Positions 6,429 to 14,383 of a DNA stretch of 26,204 bases are shown piece after piece. Below the pieces are notes generated by a model, which saw only the letters and a list, made by a program, of their open reading frames with translations, was not told where the DNA came from and did not search any database. Both the position numbers and the translations under genes were made by a program. The number at the start of each line of letters is the position of its first letter. Position 1 is the first letter of the stretch. The stretch lies in contig CAZSDU010000031.1 in the NCBI GenBank assembly GCA_964605775.1, positions 1-26,204 on the forward strand, written 5' to 3'. This stretch comes from CAZSDU01 sp964605775 (GTDB taxonomy: Bacteria > Bacteroidota > Bacteroidia > Bacteroidales > FEN-979).

Positions 6429-6436
6429 TACTTTTG
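6429..6436 (+). promoter_or_regulatory. nifJ -7 promoter element
   Basis: TACTTTTG matches TAnnTTTG. The predicted start is near 6442, giving a leader of about 50 nt to the nifJ ATG. No clear -33 element is seen. Confidence 0.5.
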
Positions 6437-6491
6437 CAGCTTGTTAGAAGATTCACAATACAGAGGCTAAATTCTTAAATTTCAATATATT

Positions 6492-9400
6492 ATGACTAAA
6501 ACAAAAAAATTCTTATCCTGCGATGGGAACCAGGCTGCTGCGCATATGGCGTATATGTTCAGTGAAGTGGCCGCCATTTATCCCATCACCCCTTCTTCAA
6601 ATATGGCAGAAAACGTGGATGAATGGGCTGCACATGGCCGTAAAAATATTTTCGGCGATGAAGTCAAGGTGGTGGAAATGCAGAGTGAAGCCGGTGCTGC
6701 CGGTGCGCTTCACGGATCCTTGCAATCCGGCGCTTTAACCAGTACTTTCACGGCTTCTCAGGGATTGTTGCTGATGATTCCCAACATGTACAAGCTGGCG
6801 GGTGAATTATTGCCTGCAGTATTTCATGTCAGCGCCCGTACCGTGGCTGCCCATGCGCTTTCGATTTTCGGCGACCATGGTGATGTTTATGCCACCCGCC
6901 AGACCGGGTTTGCATTGCTGGCTTCCGGTTCCGTTCAGGAGGTAATGGATCTGGCCGGTGTCGCTCACCTTTCATCCATCAAATCAAGGATTCCTTTTCT
7001 TCATTTCTTTGATGGTTTCCGTACCTCTCATGAAATCCAAAAGATTGAGTATTATGACAATGAAGATATGAAAGGGCTTTTGGATTACAAAGCGCTACAG
7101 GAATTCCGCGAACGCGCTTTGAATCCGGAACATCCGGTAACCCGGGGTACTGCACAGAATCCGGATATTTTCTTTCAGGCGAAGGAAGCCATAAATAAAT
7201 TCTATGAACCAGTCGCCGATATCGTGGATACCTATATGCAGGAAATTACGAAACTCAGCGGCAGGGTTTATCACCCATTCATGTTTTATGGTCATCCGGA
7301 AGCTGAAAATATTATCGTGGCCATGGGTTCTATCACTGATACCACCAAGGAAGTCATTGATTACCTGATGGCCAAAGGGGAGAAGGTGGGATTGATCTCG
7401 GTTCACCTCTATCGTCCTTTCTCAGAGAAGTATTTCTTCAAGGTATTGCCGAAAAGTGTAAAACGCATCTGCGTCATTGATCGCACCAAAGAGCCTGGGG
7501 CTACCGGAGATCCTTTATATCTCGATGTGCGCGATATGTTCTATGATAAGGATGATCGCCCCATGATCATTGCCGGACGTTACGGATTGAGTTCCAAAGA
7601 CACCACTCCTTCCCAGATTATTTCCGTCTTTAACAATTTAAAAGCCGCTGAACCTAAGAATCACTTTACGTTAGGAATCATTGATGATGTCACCTTCCGG
7701 TCTCTTCCCTTGATGCCTGAGCTTGACATTGCACCCAAAGGAACCTATTCGGCCAAGTTTTACGGCATAGGCTCGGATGGTACCGTTGGCGCCAACAAGA
7801 ATTCCATCAAGATCATCGGTGATAATACAGATAAATATGCCCAGGCATATTTTGCCTATGACTCTAAGAAATCCGGAGGAATTACCGTATCCCATCTTCG
7901 GTTCGGTGATACTCCCATCCGTTCACCTTATCTGGTGATCACTCCCGATTTTGTTGCCTGTCATGTCCCAGCCTACCTCGAAAAATACGATATGCTGAAA
8001 GGATTGAAAGACGGCGGCACCTTCCTGCTTAACTCCATTTGGGATGCCGAGGAAACCAAGCGCCGTTTGCCCGATGCTATGAAGAAATACATGGCCGATC
8101 ACCGGATCAATTTTTACATCATTGATGCCACCAAGATAGCCGATGAGATCGGTCTTGGAAACCGCACCAATTCGATCATGCAGAGTGCATTCTTCAAGGT
8201 GGCCAAGGTGATTCCTTATGAAAATGCAGTCAAGGAAATGAAGAAAGCCATTCAAAAAACATATGGCCGTAAGGGAGAGGACATTGTGGCTATGAATTTC
8301 GCGGCCATTGATCGCGGAGGAGAACTCATCCAGGTTGAGGTTCCCGCCGAATGGTCAAAACTAGAGCTGAAACCACCTACGGATGAAAGCAAGGATGCTT
8401 TTGTCCGTCAGATTTTTGATCCGGTGAGCGCCATGAACGGAGATGACATCCCTGTCAGTGCATTCATCGGTCGGGAAGACGGAACTTTCCCTCATGGCAT
8501 GACCCAGCTTGAGAAGCGTGGAATTGCCGTCAACGTCCCGGAATGGATCCCGGCTAACTGTATCCAGTGTAATCAATGTGCCTTTGTTTGTCCCCATGCT
8601 GCAATCCGACCCTTCCTTCTGAATGAAAGCGAAAAGGCCGCTGCCCCTGAAGGCATGGCTACGTTGAAAGCAGTCGGAAAGGAACTGGCCGGTCTGGAAT
8701 TCCGTATTCAGGTAAGTACGCTCGATTGTACCGGTTGCGGAAATTGTCTGGATGTTTGTCCGGCTAAAACCAAGGCCCTTGAATTCCGCGATCTGGGATC
8801 CCAACTCGGAGAAATGAAGAACTGGGATTATCTGACCACCAGGGTATCTTATAAAACCGATACCATCGATAGGTTCAAGACGTTTAAGAACAGCCAGTTT
8901 GCCCAGCCGCTCTTTGAATTTTCAGGCGCTTGTGCCGGTTGCGGGGAAACACCCTATATAAAATTGCTTACCCAGCTTTTCGGGGAGCGTATGATCATTG
9001 CAAACGCTACCGGTTGCTCTTCCATTTACGGTGGCACCGCGCCTTTTACACCCTATCGGGCCAATTCAGAAGGCAGGGGGCCAGCCTGGGCGAACTCCCT
9101 TTTTGAAGACAATGCCGAATATGGATACGGGATGGCTGTCGGGATTGCTAAGTTACGGAAACGCATGGCGGAAAAAATGCAGTCAGCCATCAAGGAGAAC
9201 ATGATGGGTGCCGACACCCTCGAAGGGATGAAAGAATGGATTTCAGCCATGTATCATGCGGAGTCCTCAGAAAAAGCGACTGCCACACTGATCCCCTTGC
9301 TTCAGCAAGAAACCCATCCTCTGGCCACGGATATCCTCAATCTTCGTCAATACCTGATCAAGAAATCTATTTGGATTATAGGAGGTGATGGATGGGCCTA

Positions 9401-10025
9401 TGATATCGGATATGGAGGATTGGATCATGTGATTGCTTCAGGGGAGGATATCAACATACTGGTTCTTGATACCGAGGTTTACTCGAATACAGGAGGTCAG
9501 TCATCGAAATCGACCCCAATTGGTGCAGTAGCAAAATTTGCCGCTTCCGGAAAAAAAGTCAGGAAAAAGGACCTGGGCGCCATGGCCATGACGTATGGTT
9601 ATGTGTATGTTTCTCAGGTTTCCATGGGCGCCAACAACAGTCAATTGTTCCGGGCTGTCAAGGAAGCCGAGGCTTACTCAGGACCTTCCCTGATCATTGC
9701 TTATGCCCCTTGTATTAACCACGGACTTCGTAATGGTATGGGTAAGTCGGAAGAAGAAATGGAGAAAGCCGTGACTTCAGGATACTGGCAGTTGTACCGG
9801 TATAATCCGGTCAAAGGAGATGCCGGTGAAAATCCTTTCATACTCGATTCAAAAGAACCGGATTGGAGTAAATTCCAGGAATTCCTAAACGGGGAAGTAC
9901 GGTATACTTCCCTGAAAAAAATGTTCCCGGAAGAAGCCGAAGAACTCTTCAAAGCTGCAGAATCCAACGCTAAATGGCGTTACGATCATTACAAGCGACT
10001 GGCGGATATGAACTATGGGAAATAG
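6492..10025 (+). CDS. nifJ: Pyruvate:ferredoxin (flavodoxin) oxidoreductase
   Basis: Single-chain homodimer-type PFOR of 1177 residues, the usual family length. It is cytoplasmic and oxidises pyruvate plus CoA to acetyl-CoA and CO2, reducing ferredoxin. The N-terminal pyrimidine-binding domain begins DGNQAAAHMAYMFSEVAAIYPITPSS. Two 4Fe-4S motifs are visible: CIQCNQCAFVCP from residue 690 and CTGCGNCLDVCP from 746. The CAGCGETPY cysteine pair near 815 and the ThDP/Mg motif GDGWAYDIGYGG near 965 follow. The C-terminal segment contains the expected region after YAPCINHG. It is presumably a single transcription unit or co-transcribed with the DHOD-like gene 88 bp downstream. No frameshift or insertion is seen. 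Confidence 0.98.
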   Translation: MTKTKKFLSCDGNQAAAHMAYMFSEVAAIYPITPSSNMAENVDEWAAHGRKNIFGDEVKVVEMQSEAGAAGALHGSLQSGALTSTFTASQGLLLMIPNMYKLAGELLPAVFHVSARTVAAHALSIFGDHGDVYATRQTGFALLASGSVQEVMDLAGVAHLSSIKSRIPFLHFFDGFRTSHEIQKIEYYDNEDMKGLLDYKALQEFRERALNPEHPVTRGTAQNPDIFFQAKEAINKFYEPVADIVDTYMQEITKLSGRVYHPFMFYGHPEAENIIVAMGSITDTTKEVIDYLMAKGEKVGLISVHLYRPFSEKYFFKVLPKSVKRICVIDRTKEPGATGDPLYLDVRDMFYDKDDRPMIIAGRYGLSSKDTTPSQIISVFNNLKAAEPKNHFTLGIIDDVTFRSLPLMPELDIAPKGTYSAKFYGIGSDGTVGANKNSIKIIGDNTDKYAQAYFAYDSKKSGGITVSHLRFGDTPIRSPYLVITPDFVACHVPAYLEKYDMLKGLKDGGTFLLNSIWDAEETKRRLPDAMKKYMADHRINFYIIDATKIADEIGLGNRTNSIMQSAFFKVAKVIPYENAVKEMKKAIQKTYGRKGEDIVAMNFAAIDRGGELIQVEVPAEWSKLELKPPTDESKDAFVRQIFDPVSAMNGDDIPVSAFIGREDGTFPHGMTQLEKRGIAVNVPEWIPANCIQCNQCAFVCPHAAIRPFLLNESEKAAAPEGMATLKAVGKELAGLEFRIQVSTLDCTGCGNCLDVCPAKTKALEFRDLGSQLGEMKNWDYLTTRVSYKTDTIDRFKTFKNSQFAQPLFEFSGACAGCGETPYIKLLTQLFGERMIIANATGCSSIYGGTAPFTPYRANSEGRGPAWANSLFEDNAEYGYGMAVGIAKLRKRMAEKMQSAIKENMMGADTLEGMKEWISAMYHAESSEKATATLIPLLQQETHPLATDILNLRQYLIKKSIWIIGGDGWAYDIGYGGLDHVIASGEDINILVLDTEVYSNTGGQSSKSTPIGAVAKFAASGKKVRKKDLGAMAMTYGYVYVSQVSMGANNSQLFRAVKEAEAYSGPSLIIAYAPCINHGLRNGMGKSEEEMEKAVTSGYWQLYRYNPVKGDAGENPFILDSKEPDWSKFQEFLNGEVRYTSLKKMFPEEAEELFKAAESNAKWRYDHYKRLADMNYGK

Positions 10026-10062
10026 GGGATATCGCGTATCGCGTATCACCTATCGCATATCT
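10026..10062. repeat. ATCGCGTATC-type repeat after nifJ
   Basis: GATATCGCGTATCGCGTATC followed by ACCTATCGCATATC starts directly after the nifJ TAG stop. It belongs to the CGATA/TATCG family seen at 11121-11208 and 14341-14363. Confidence 0.75.
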
Positions 10063-10081
10063 TTTCATCAGAGTATTTCTG

Positions 10082-10089
10082 TATATTTG
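10082..10089 (+). promoter_or_regulatory. -7 promoter element of the DHOD-like gene
   Basis: TATATTTG matches TAnnTTTG and lies 24 nt before the ATG, so the gene may be transcribed on its own as well as by read-through from nifJ. The -33 region abuts the repeat and has no clear TTTG. Confidence 0.5.
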
Positions 10090-10113
10090 TTGGTCACTTA
10101 AAACAAACGTTGT

Positions 10114-11127
10114 ATGGCCAATTTAACTACGAAATATTTGGGTCTTCAGCTGAAGAATCCCCTGATCGCCGGGGCAAGCAACCTGGTCAAAGATACAGAC
10201 AACATCAAAAAGATGGAGGAGGCCGGAGCTGCGGCCATCGTTTACAAGACACTTTTTGAAGAACAGATTGAGTTGGAGCATTTGCAGCTCAATGAAGAGC
10301 TGAACCAGTACAATGAACGTCATGCTGAGATGATCAAGCTGTTTCCCGACATGGAACATGCTGGTCCCAGGGAATACCTCAGTCACCTGAAAAAAGTGGT
10401 GAATACCGTGAACATTCCGGTGATCGCCAGCCTTAATTGTAATCTGGAAGAAACCTGGGTGGAATGGGCGAAGCAACTGGAAAACACGGGGATCAATGCC
10501 CTCGAGCTGAACTTTTATGCCATGCCGGGCGACTTTAAAAAGGAAGGTAAATCCATTATCAATGAGCAGCTTGATGTGCTCACCGAGGTCAAGAAGCAGG
10601 TGAAAATCCCCCTCAGCGTCAAGTTGAGTCCGTTTTATACCAATGTCCTGATGGTCGTTCAGCAGATGTACTATGCAGGAGCGGACGGATTTGTGCTGTT
10701 TAACCGCCTTTTCCAGCCCGATATTGATGTGGACAGGGAAGCGCATCATTATCCCTATCATTTAAGTCATGAAGAGGATAGCCGTTTACCCTTAAGGTAT
10801 ATTGGGTTGCTGCATGAAGAAATCCGGGGTTCACTTTGTGCCAACACAGGTATTTTCACCGGGAAAGACATCGCCAAGATGATCCTTGCCGGGGCCGATT
10901 GTGTTCAGGTAGTGAGTGCCCTGTATAAAAACGGCATTGGGCAGATTGGTACAATGCTTAAAGAGCTGGATGACTGGATGGAAGCTAAGCATTATGAAAC
11001 CATAAACCAGTTCAAAGGAAGGCTTTCCCGTAAACACATGAAAGAACCCTTTGCCTACAAGCGTGCCCAGTATATCGACATCCTGATGAAAAGCGAGGAG
11101 ATCTTTAAGAAATACCCGATGCGATAA
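10114..11127 (+). CDS. Dihydroorotate dehydrogenase-like flavoprotein
   Basis: A TIM-barrel protein of 337 residues related to class 1 dihydroorotate dehydrogenase/PreA. It begins MANLTTKYLGLQLKNPLIAG, the typical DHOD opening. It has the strands IPVIASLN, ALELNFYA and IPLSVKLSPF, and a C-terminal FMN phosphate-binding-like region (CANTGIFTGKDIAKMILAGADCVQVVSAL). No classic catalytic-loop cysteine context was recognised, and no iron-sulfur cluster motif is present. Proteins of this type commonly follow nifJ in Bacteroidota, which suggests a redox role with PFOR rather than pyrimidine synthesis; that is an inference. The TAA stop lies within a GCGATAAGCG repeat that continues into the intergenic space. 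Confidence 0.88.
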   Translation: MANLTTKYLGLQLKNPLIAGASNLVKDTDNIKKMEEAGAAAIVYKTLFEEQIELEHLQLNEELNQYNERHAEMIKLFPDMEHAGPREYLSHLKKVVNTVNIPVIASLNCNLEETWVEWAKQLENTGINALELNFYAMPGDFKKEGKSIINEQLDVLTEVKKQVKIPLSVKLSPFYTNVLMVVQQMYYAGADGFVLFNRLFQPDIDVDREAHHYPYHLSHEEDSRLPLRYIGLLHEEIRGSLCANTGIFTGKDIAKMILAGADCVQVVSALYKNGIGQIGTMLKELDDWMEAKHYETINQFKGRLSRKHMKEPFAYKRAQYIDILMKSEEIFKKYPMR

Positions 11128-11208
11128 GCGATAAGCGATAGGCGATAAGAGATCTGCGATAAGGATTACATTTTTTTCGCCTATCGCCTATCGCTTAACG
11201 CCTATCGA
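11121..11208. repeat. GCGATAAGCGATAGG inverted repeat between convergent genes
   Basis: A left block (11121-11149) and an inverted right block (11178-11208). TAAGCGATAGGCGATA (11132-11147) and TATCGCCTATCGCTTA (11182-11197) are a perfect 16-bp inverted repeat around a 34-nt loop with a T7 run at 11171-11177. The DHOD-like TAA and the opposing sppA TAG stops both lie inside the repeat DNA. It could act as a bidirectional 3' hairpin or terminator. Confidence 0.85.
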
Positions 11209-12962
11209 ATATCCAATTCCAGAAGGGTTCTTGCTTGCACGCCCTTCATTTCCCTGATTTCTTTCAGGTAGTGGTACAGTTGATAATCTGCACCAAGCAA
11301 TTGTTGTAGCCTTGAGGAAGGGGAGTTACCCATGATCTCATCGATGATCTGCTGTAAAGGATCTTTCTGTTCGGGGAGTGAAACCAAGCGGTAATCTTTT
11401 ATATCAGCAAGTTCTGCTGCCAGGCTGATGGCCTTGGTCAGTCCGCCGAAATCATCCACCAGGCCAATTTCTTTCGCGTCATTTCCAATCCATATCCGAC
11501 CTTGTCCGATGCTGTCCACATGGGTTTTGGTCAGCTTACGACCTTCGGCCACCTTGGTGGTAAAAACATCATAGATGTGATCCACATCGCGCTGCAACAT
11601 CATCGTCTGGTAAGGTGAAAGGGGTTTCATGACCGGGATATAATCACTGTTTTTGTTCGTTCCTGCATTATCGAAGGTAATACCGAGTTTCTTGTTGAAC
11701 AGTCCCTGGAAATTGGGAATGACTCCGAATACTCCGATAGAGCCTGTGATACAGGTGGGGGGTGCGAGGATTTTCGTGGCGGCGCAGGCCACGTAATAAC
11801 CGCCACTGGCAGCTACATCGCCGAAGGAAGCGATAACTGGTTTTACTTGTCGGGCAAGGTCGATTTCACGCCAGATCACATCGGAAGCAAGGGCGCTACC
11901 TCCCCCTGAGTTGACGCGGAAAACGATGGCTTTCACTTTTTCATCTTCCCTGGCTTTCCGGATGGCTTTAGAAATACGTTCGGATCCGATGCTCTGATCA
12001 TCCCCTTCACCGCCGGCAATGGAACCCTGAGCATAGATGAGGGCGATTTTATGCTTAGCTGTTTTGGTTTTGTTCCTATCCTGAACTTTGGTGTAATTTT
12101 CATGGTTGACATAACGGATTTTTGCTTTGTCTTCCAGGCCGAGTTTTTGCTTCAGCTCTTTGATAAGTTCATCTTTATAAGCCAGTTGATCTACCAACTT
12201 GAATTTCAGGGCATCTTCAGGGGTTTCTATTTTGAGGCTATCGGCCAAAAGGTTCAGATCCTGTTTACTGATACTCCGGCTTTCAGCAATATCATTGAGC
12301 ATTTTGTCCCAGACACCGTAAATGACTCGGGTGATCTGTTCGCGGTTTTCAGGGCTCATTTTATCCAGGAAGAGAGGTTCGGTAGCAGCTTTGAATTTTC
12401 CATGACGGATCACCTGCATTTTGATATCGAGCTTTTCAAGTAAACCTTTCAGAAAAACGACTTCTGCATTGAGTCCTTTAAAAAGCATGCCTCCCTGGGG
12501 GTTGAGAAATACTTTATCAGCAGTGGAGGCAAGGTAATAGGATTTCTGGGTATAACCCTCACTATAGGCCCAGATAAATTTTCCGGATTTTTTAAAGTCG
12601 ATCAGTCCTTCACGAATTTCGGAAACAGTTGTGACCCCCGCTGGAACTTCGCTTAAATCAAGAAGGATTCCTTTGATGTTGTCGTCTTTTTGTGCTTTTT
12701 TCAGGTTATCAAGGAGGTCATTCAAACCAATGTATTTTTCGGGCATATTAAAACCTGAAAAGAGGGGTAGTTTTGGAGCTCGGTCCATGATATTGTTGTT
12801 CAGTTTCAGTTGAAGCAAGGTATTATCTTCAATGACCACCTGGTTGCTGGAGGTGCTGGCGACGATTCCTGCAATGATGCCGACCAGAATGAACGATAGT
12901 ATCAAGAGGGTGAGAAATGTTCCCAGCATACTGGCGAACATAAATTTAAAAAACTGTTTCAT
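11202..12962 (-). CDS. sppA: Signal peptide peptidase SppA, 67K type
   Basis: Membrane-anchored serine protease of 586 residues that degrades cleaved signal peptides. An N-terminal hydrophobic helix (about residues 7-36) anchors it. The tandem Clp-like fold carries the general-base lysine in GKFKAATEP (K191) and the nucleophile serine in DVAASGGYY (S386). These correspond to the Lys/Ser dyad of E. coli SppA in HGKYKSAVEP- and AASGGYW-like contexts. FRVNSGGGS lies just before the serine. The last codons and the TAG stop lie at the edge of the CGATAGGCG repeat. A promoter is visible at 12986-13015 on the minus strand. Single-gene unit, converging on the DHOD-like gene. Confidence 0.95.
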   Translation of the reverse strand: MKQFFKFMFASMLGTFLTLLILSFILVGIIAGIVASTSSNQVVIEDNTLLQLKLNNNIMDRAPKLPLFSGFNMPEKYIGLNDLLDNLKKAQKDDNIKGILLDLSEVPAGVTTVSEIREGLIDFKKSGKFIWAYSEGYTQKSYYLASTADKVFLNPQGGMLFKGLNAEVVFLKGLLEKLDIKMQVIRHGKFKAATEPLFLDKMSPENREQITRVIYGVWDKMLNDIAESRSISKQDLNLLADSLKIETPEDALKFKLVDQLAYKDELIKELKQKLGLEDKAKIRYVNHENYTKVQDRNKTKTAKHKIALIYAQGSIAGGEGDDQSIGSERISKAIRKAREDEKVKAIVFRVNSGGGSALASDVIWREIDLARQVKPVIASFGDVAASGGYYVACAATKILAPPTCITGSIGVFGVIPNFQGLFNKKLGITFDNAGTNKNSDYIPVMKPLSPYQTMMLQRDVDHIYDVFTTKVAEGRKLTKTHVDSIGQGRIWIGNDAKEIGLVDDFGGLTKAISLAAELADIKDYRLVSLPEQKDPLQQIIDEIMGNSPSSRLQQLLGADYQLYHYLKEIREMKGVQARTLLELDIR

Positions 12963-12985
12963 GGCAAATATTTTTAAGGTTGAGA

Positions 12986-13015
12986 CAAATATATATAAAA
13001 AGAGTTTTTCAACAA
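12986..13015 (-). promoter_or_regulatory. sppA promoter
   Basis: On the minus strand TTG (13013-13015), a 19-nt spacer and TATATTTG (12986-12993) match the Bacteroidota -33/-7 pattern, with the ATG at 12962 about 23 nt further on. Confidence 0.7.
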
Positions 13016-13085
13016 TTTTCTGTGAATAAGAATTCTGTGAACAGCCGGGATTGCTCGATGAAAAAATGTATCATTGCGGTGCTGT

Positions 13086-13137
13086 GTACCCACCCCAAAC
13101 CCCTCCCTACCAGTAGGGAGGGGCAGGGGGTGGGTAC
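13086..13137. repeat. 52-bp C/G-rich palindromic element
   Basis: Begins GTACCCACCCC and ends GGGGGTGGGTAC, with core CCCTCCCTACCAGTAGGGAGGG-like inverted repeat around a CA centre. It lies 12 nt upstream of the glucosaminidase start, so it is probably in the 5' leader. A diverged copy is at 15005-15052. Confidence 0.9.
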
Positions 13138-13148
13138 ATAGAAATACC

Positions 13149-13712
13149 ATGAAGATTCTGAAAATATTTTTCTTCTTATTCCCTCTGCTTTACTTTCAGA
13201 GTGTCTCCGCAAATTCTCCGGGGCCTTCTGTTTTTATAATGGACAGAGGCGTTAAGCCACCGGCTCATTTGGTTTTATTTATGCTTGAGCATAATTATAC
13301 CCTGGATACGGCCTATGTAAACCGTCTTATCCGGACTTATATTATTGAATGTGAGCGGGAAGGGGTGAATTATGAAGTAGCATTTTGCCAGATGTGTCTG
13401 GAGACTGGTTTCTTAAAATTTGGAGGTTCGGTAAGTCGTTTTCAGAATAATTTTGCAGGATTGGGTGCTGTCAGCGCGTATTCAGCAGGCGATTGGTTTG
13501 GGAGCATGGAAGAAGGCGTGAGGGCTCATATCCAGCACCTGAAAGCATATGCCAGCCTGGAGCCCATGAAGTCCCCCCTGGTAGATAAACGGATTAAGCA
13601 TGTCAGGAGAGGAAGTGTTTTTACAGTATATGATCTGACCGGACGCTGGGCTTCTGATCCAGATTACGGACAGAAGATATCCTTTCTGCTCAAGAAGCTT
13701 TATGGCCGATGA
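13149..13712 (+). CDS. Secreted glucosaminidase-domain (FlgJ-type) protein
   Basis: A protein of 187 residues. MKILKIFFFLFPLLYFQSVSA is a clear signal peptide, which fixes the ATG at 13149. The longer frame from 13074 only translates the palindromic repeat. The mature part contains INRLIRTYIIE-like helices, then VAFCQMCLETGFLKFGG, NFAGLG and VRAHIQHLKAYA, matching the N-acetylglucosaminidase (PF01832) fold with the catalytic glutamate in LETG. It likely hydrolyses peptidoglycan glycan chains in the periplasm. The stop overlaps the folK start by 4 nt (ATGA), so translation of the two is coupled. No carbohydrate-binding or SH3 domain is present. Confidence 0.85.
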   Translation: MKILKIFFFLFPLLYFQSVSANSPGPSVFIMDRGVKPPAHLVLFMLEHNYTLDTAYVNRLIRTYIIECEREGVNYEVAFCQMCLETGFLKFGGSVSRFQNNFAGLGAVSAYSAGDWFGSMEEGVRAHIQHLKAYASLEPMKSPLVDKRIKHVRRGSVFTVYDLTGRWASDPDYGQKISFLLKKLYGR

Positions 13713-14257
13713 GTGTTTCCCAAAAGAACAAGGTTTTCTTGCTGCTCGGTTCCAACCGGGGTGAAAGGATGGACCTGATTGCTCAGGCCAGGCAATTCAT
13801 TGCTGAACAGGCCGGAACTATCCTTCTTTCTTCATCCCTTTACGAGAGTGAACCTTGGGGATTTAAAGATGACATTTCATTTATCAATCAGGCGCTGGAG
13901 ATCAGCACTATACTGAGTGCAGAGGAATTGCTGAAGGTTCTACTGTCCATAGAAAACAGTCTTGGCCGCATTCGCTTTTCCGATAACGCATCCTGCATCA
14001 TGGATCAGGAGCGAAGCGACCTGCATCCTTCGTTTGGATATATCAGCCGCACCATCGATATCGATATCCTGTTTTTCGGAAATCAGATCATTTTCACCGA
14101 AAACCTGGTGGTGCCTCATCCAAGGCTTCATGAAAGGCGATTCGCCCTGTTACCCCTGAATGAAATAGCGCCTGAACGGATACATCCTATCCTGAAAAAA
14201 TCGGTCAGTGAATTATTAGCCAGTTGCACCGACCGTTCCAGGGTCACGATTTTGTGA
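13709..14257 (+). CDS. folK: 2-amino-4-hydroxy-6-hydroxymethyldihydropteridine pyrophosphokinase
   Basis: HPPK of 182 residues. It transfers pyrophosphate from ATP to 6-hydroxymethyl-dihydropterin in folate synthesis. Motifs: LLLGSNRGER (residues 11-20), the YESEPWGF substrate loop, INQALEI, ENSLGRIR, RTIDIDILFF (Mg-binding aspartates) and VPHPRLHERRFAL. The family is usually about 160 residues. The excess is mostly residues 91-109 (including CIMDQERSDLHPS), a repeat of the GGATGCAGG/GGAGCGAAGCGACC family, inserted between the ATP-binding arginine loop and the IDIDI strand. It overlaps the glucosaminidase gene by 4 nt. Its last codons also contain the -33 element of the next gene. Confidence 0.95.
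   Translation: MSVSQKNKVFLLLGSNRGERMDLIAQARQFIAEQAGTILLSSSLYESEPWGFKDDISFINQALEISTILSAEELLKVLLSIENSLGRIRFSDNASCIMDQERSDLHPSFGYISRTIDIDILFFGNQIIFTENLVVPHPRLHERRFALLPLNEIAPERIHPILKKSVSELLASCTDRSRVTIL
13985..14031 (+). repeat. GGAGCGAAGCGACC repeat inside folK
   Basis: CATCCTGCATCATGGATCAG is followed by GAGCGAAGCGACCTGCATCC. It is the reverse complement of the core repeated in mutS2 and at 6350-6383. It is bounded by ATCC/GGAT and preserves the folK frame. Confidence 0.85.
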
Positions 14258-14282
14258 GCAACAAATAATTTTACTATTTTTG
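14251..14282 (+). promoter_or_regulatory. Deoxynucleoside kinase promoter
   Basis: TTTG (14251-14254), a 20-nt spacer and TATTTTTG (14275-14282) form one of the best -33/-7 matches in the window. The -33 overlaps the last codons of folK. Predicted start is near 14289, giving a leader of about 95 nt that is made almost entirely of repeats. Confidence 0.7.
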
Positions 14283-14296
14283 ATGAGCAATACGCG

Positions 14297-14363
14297 CCTG
14301 CCTGCCTGCCATGACTGCGGCAGGTAAACCGGCAGGCAGGATAGGCGATAAGCGATAGGCGAA
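14297..14363. repeat. CCTGCCTGCC palindrome plus GATAGGCGATAAGCG repeat
   Basis: CCTGCCTGCC (14301-14310) and GGCAGGCAGG (14331-14340) form a perfect 10-bp inverted repeat with a 20-nt loop. Directly joined to it is ATAGGCGATAAGCGATAGGC (14341-14360) of the CGATA family. Two unrelated families are therefore fused in one 5' leader. Confidence 0.85.
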
Positions 14364-14383
14364 ATTTTTTAATTAATTTCTAA

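Noticed and set aside
13074..13148. N-terminal extension of the glucosaminidase (MRCCVPTPNPSLPV)
   Set aside because: It translates the 52-bp palindromic repeat; a good signal peptide begins at 13149.
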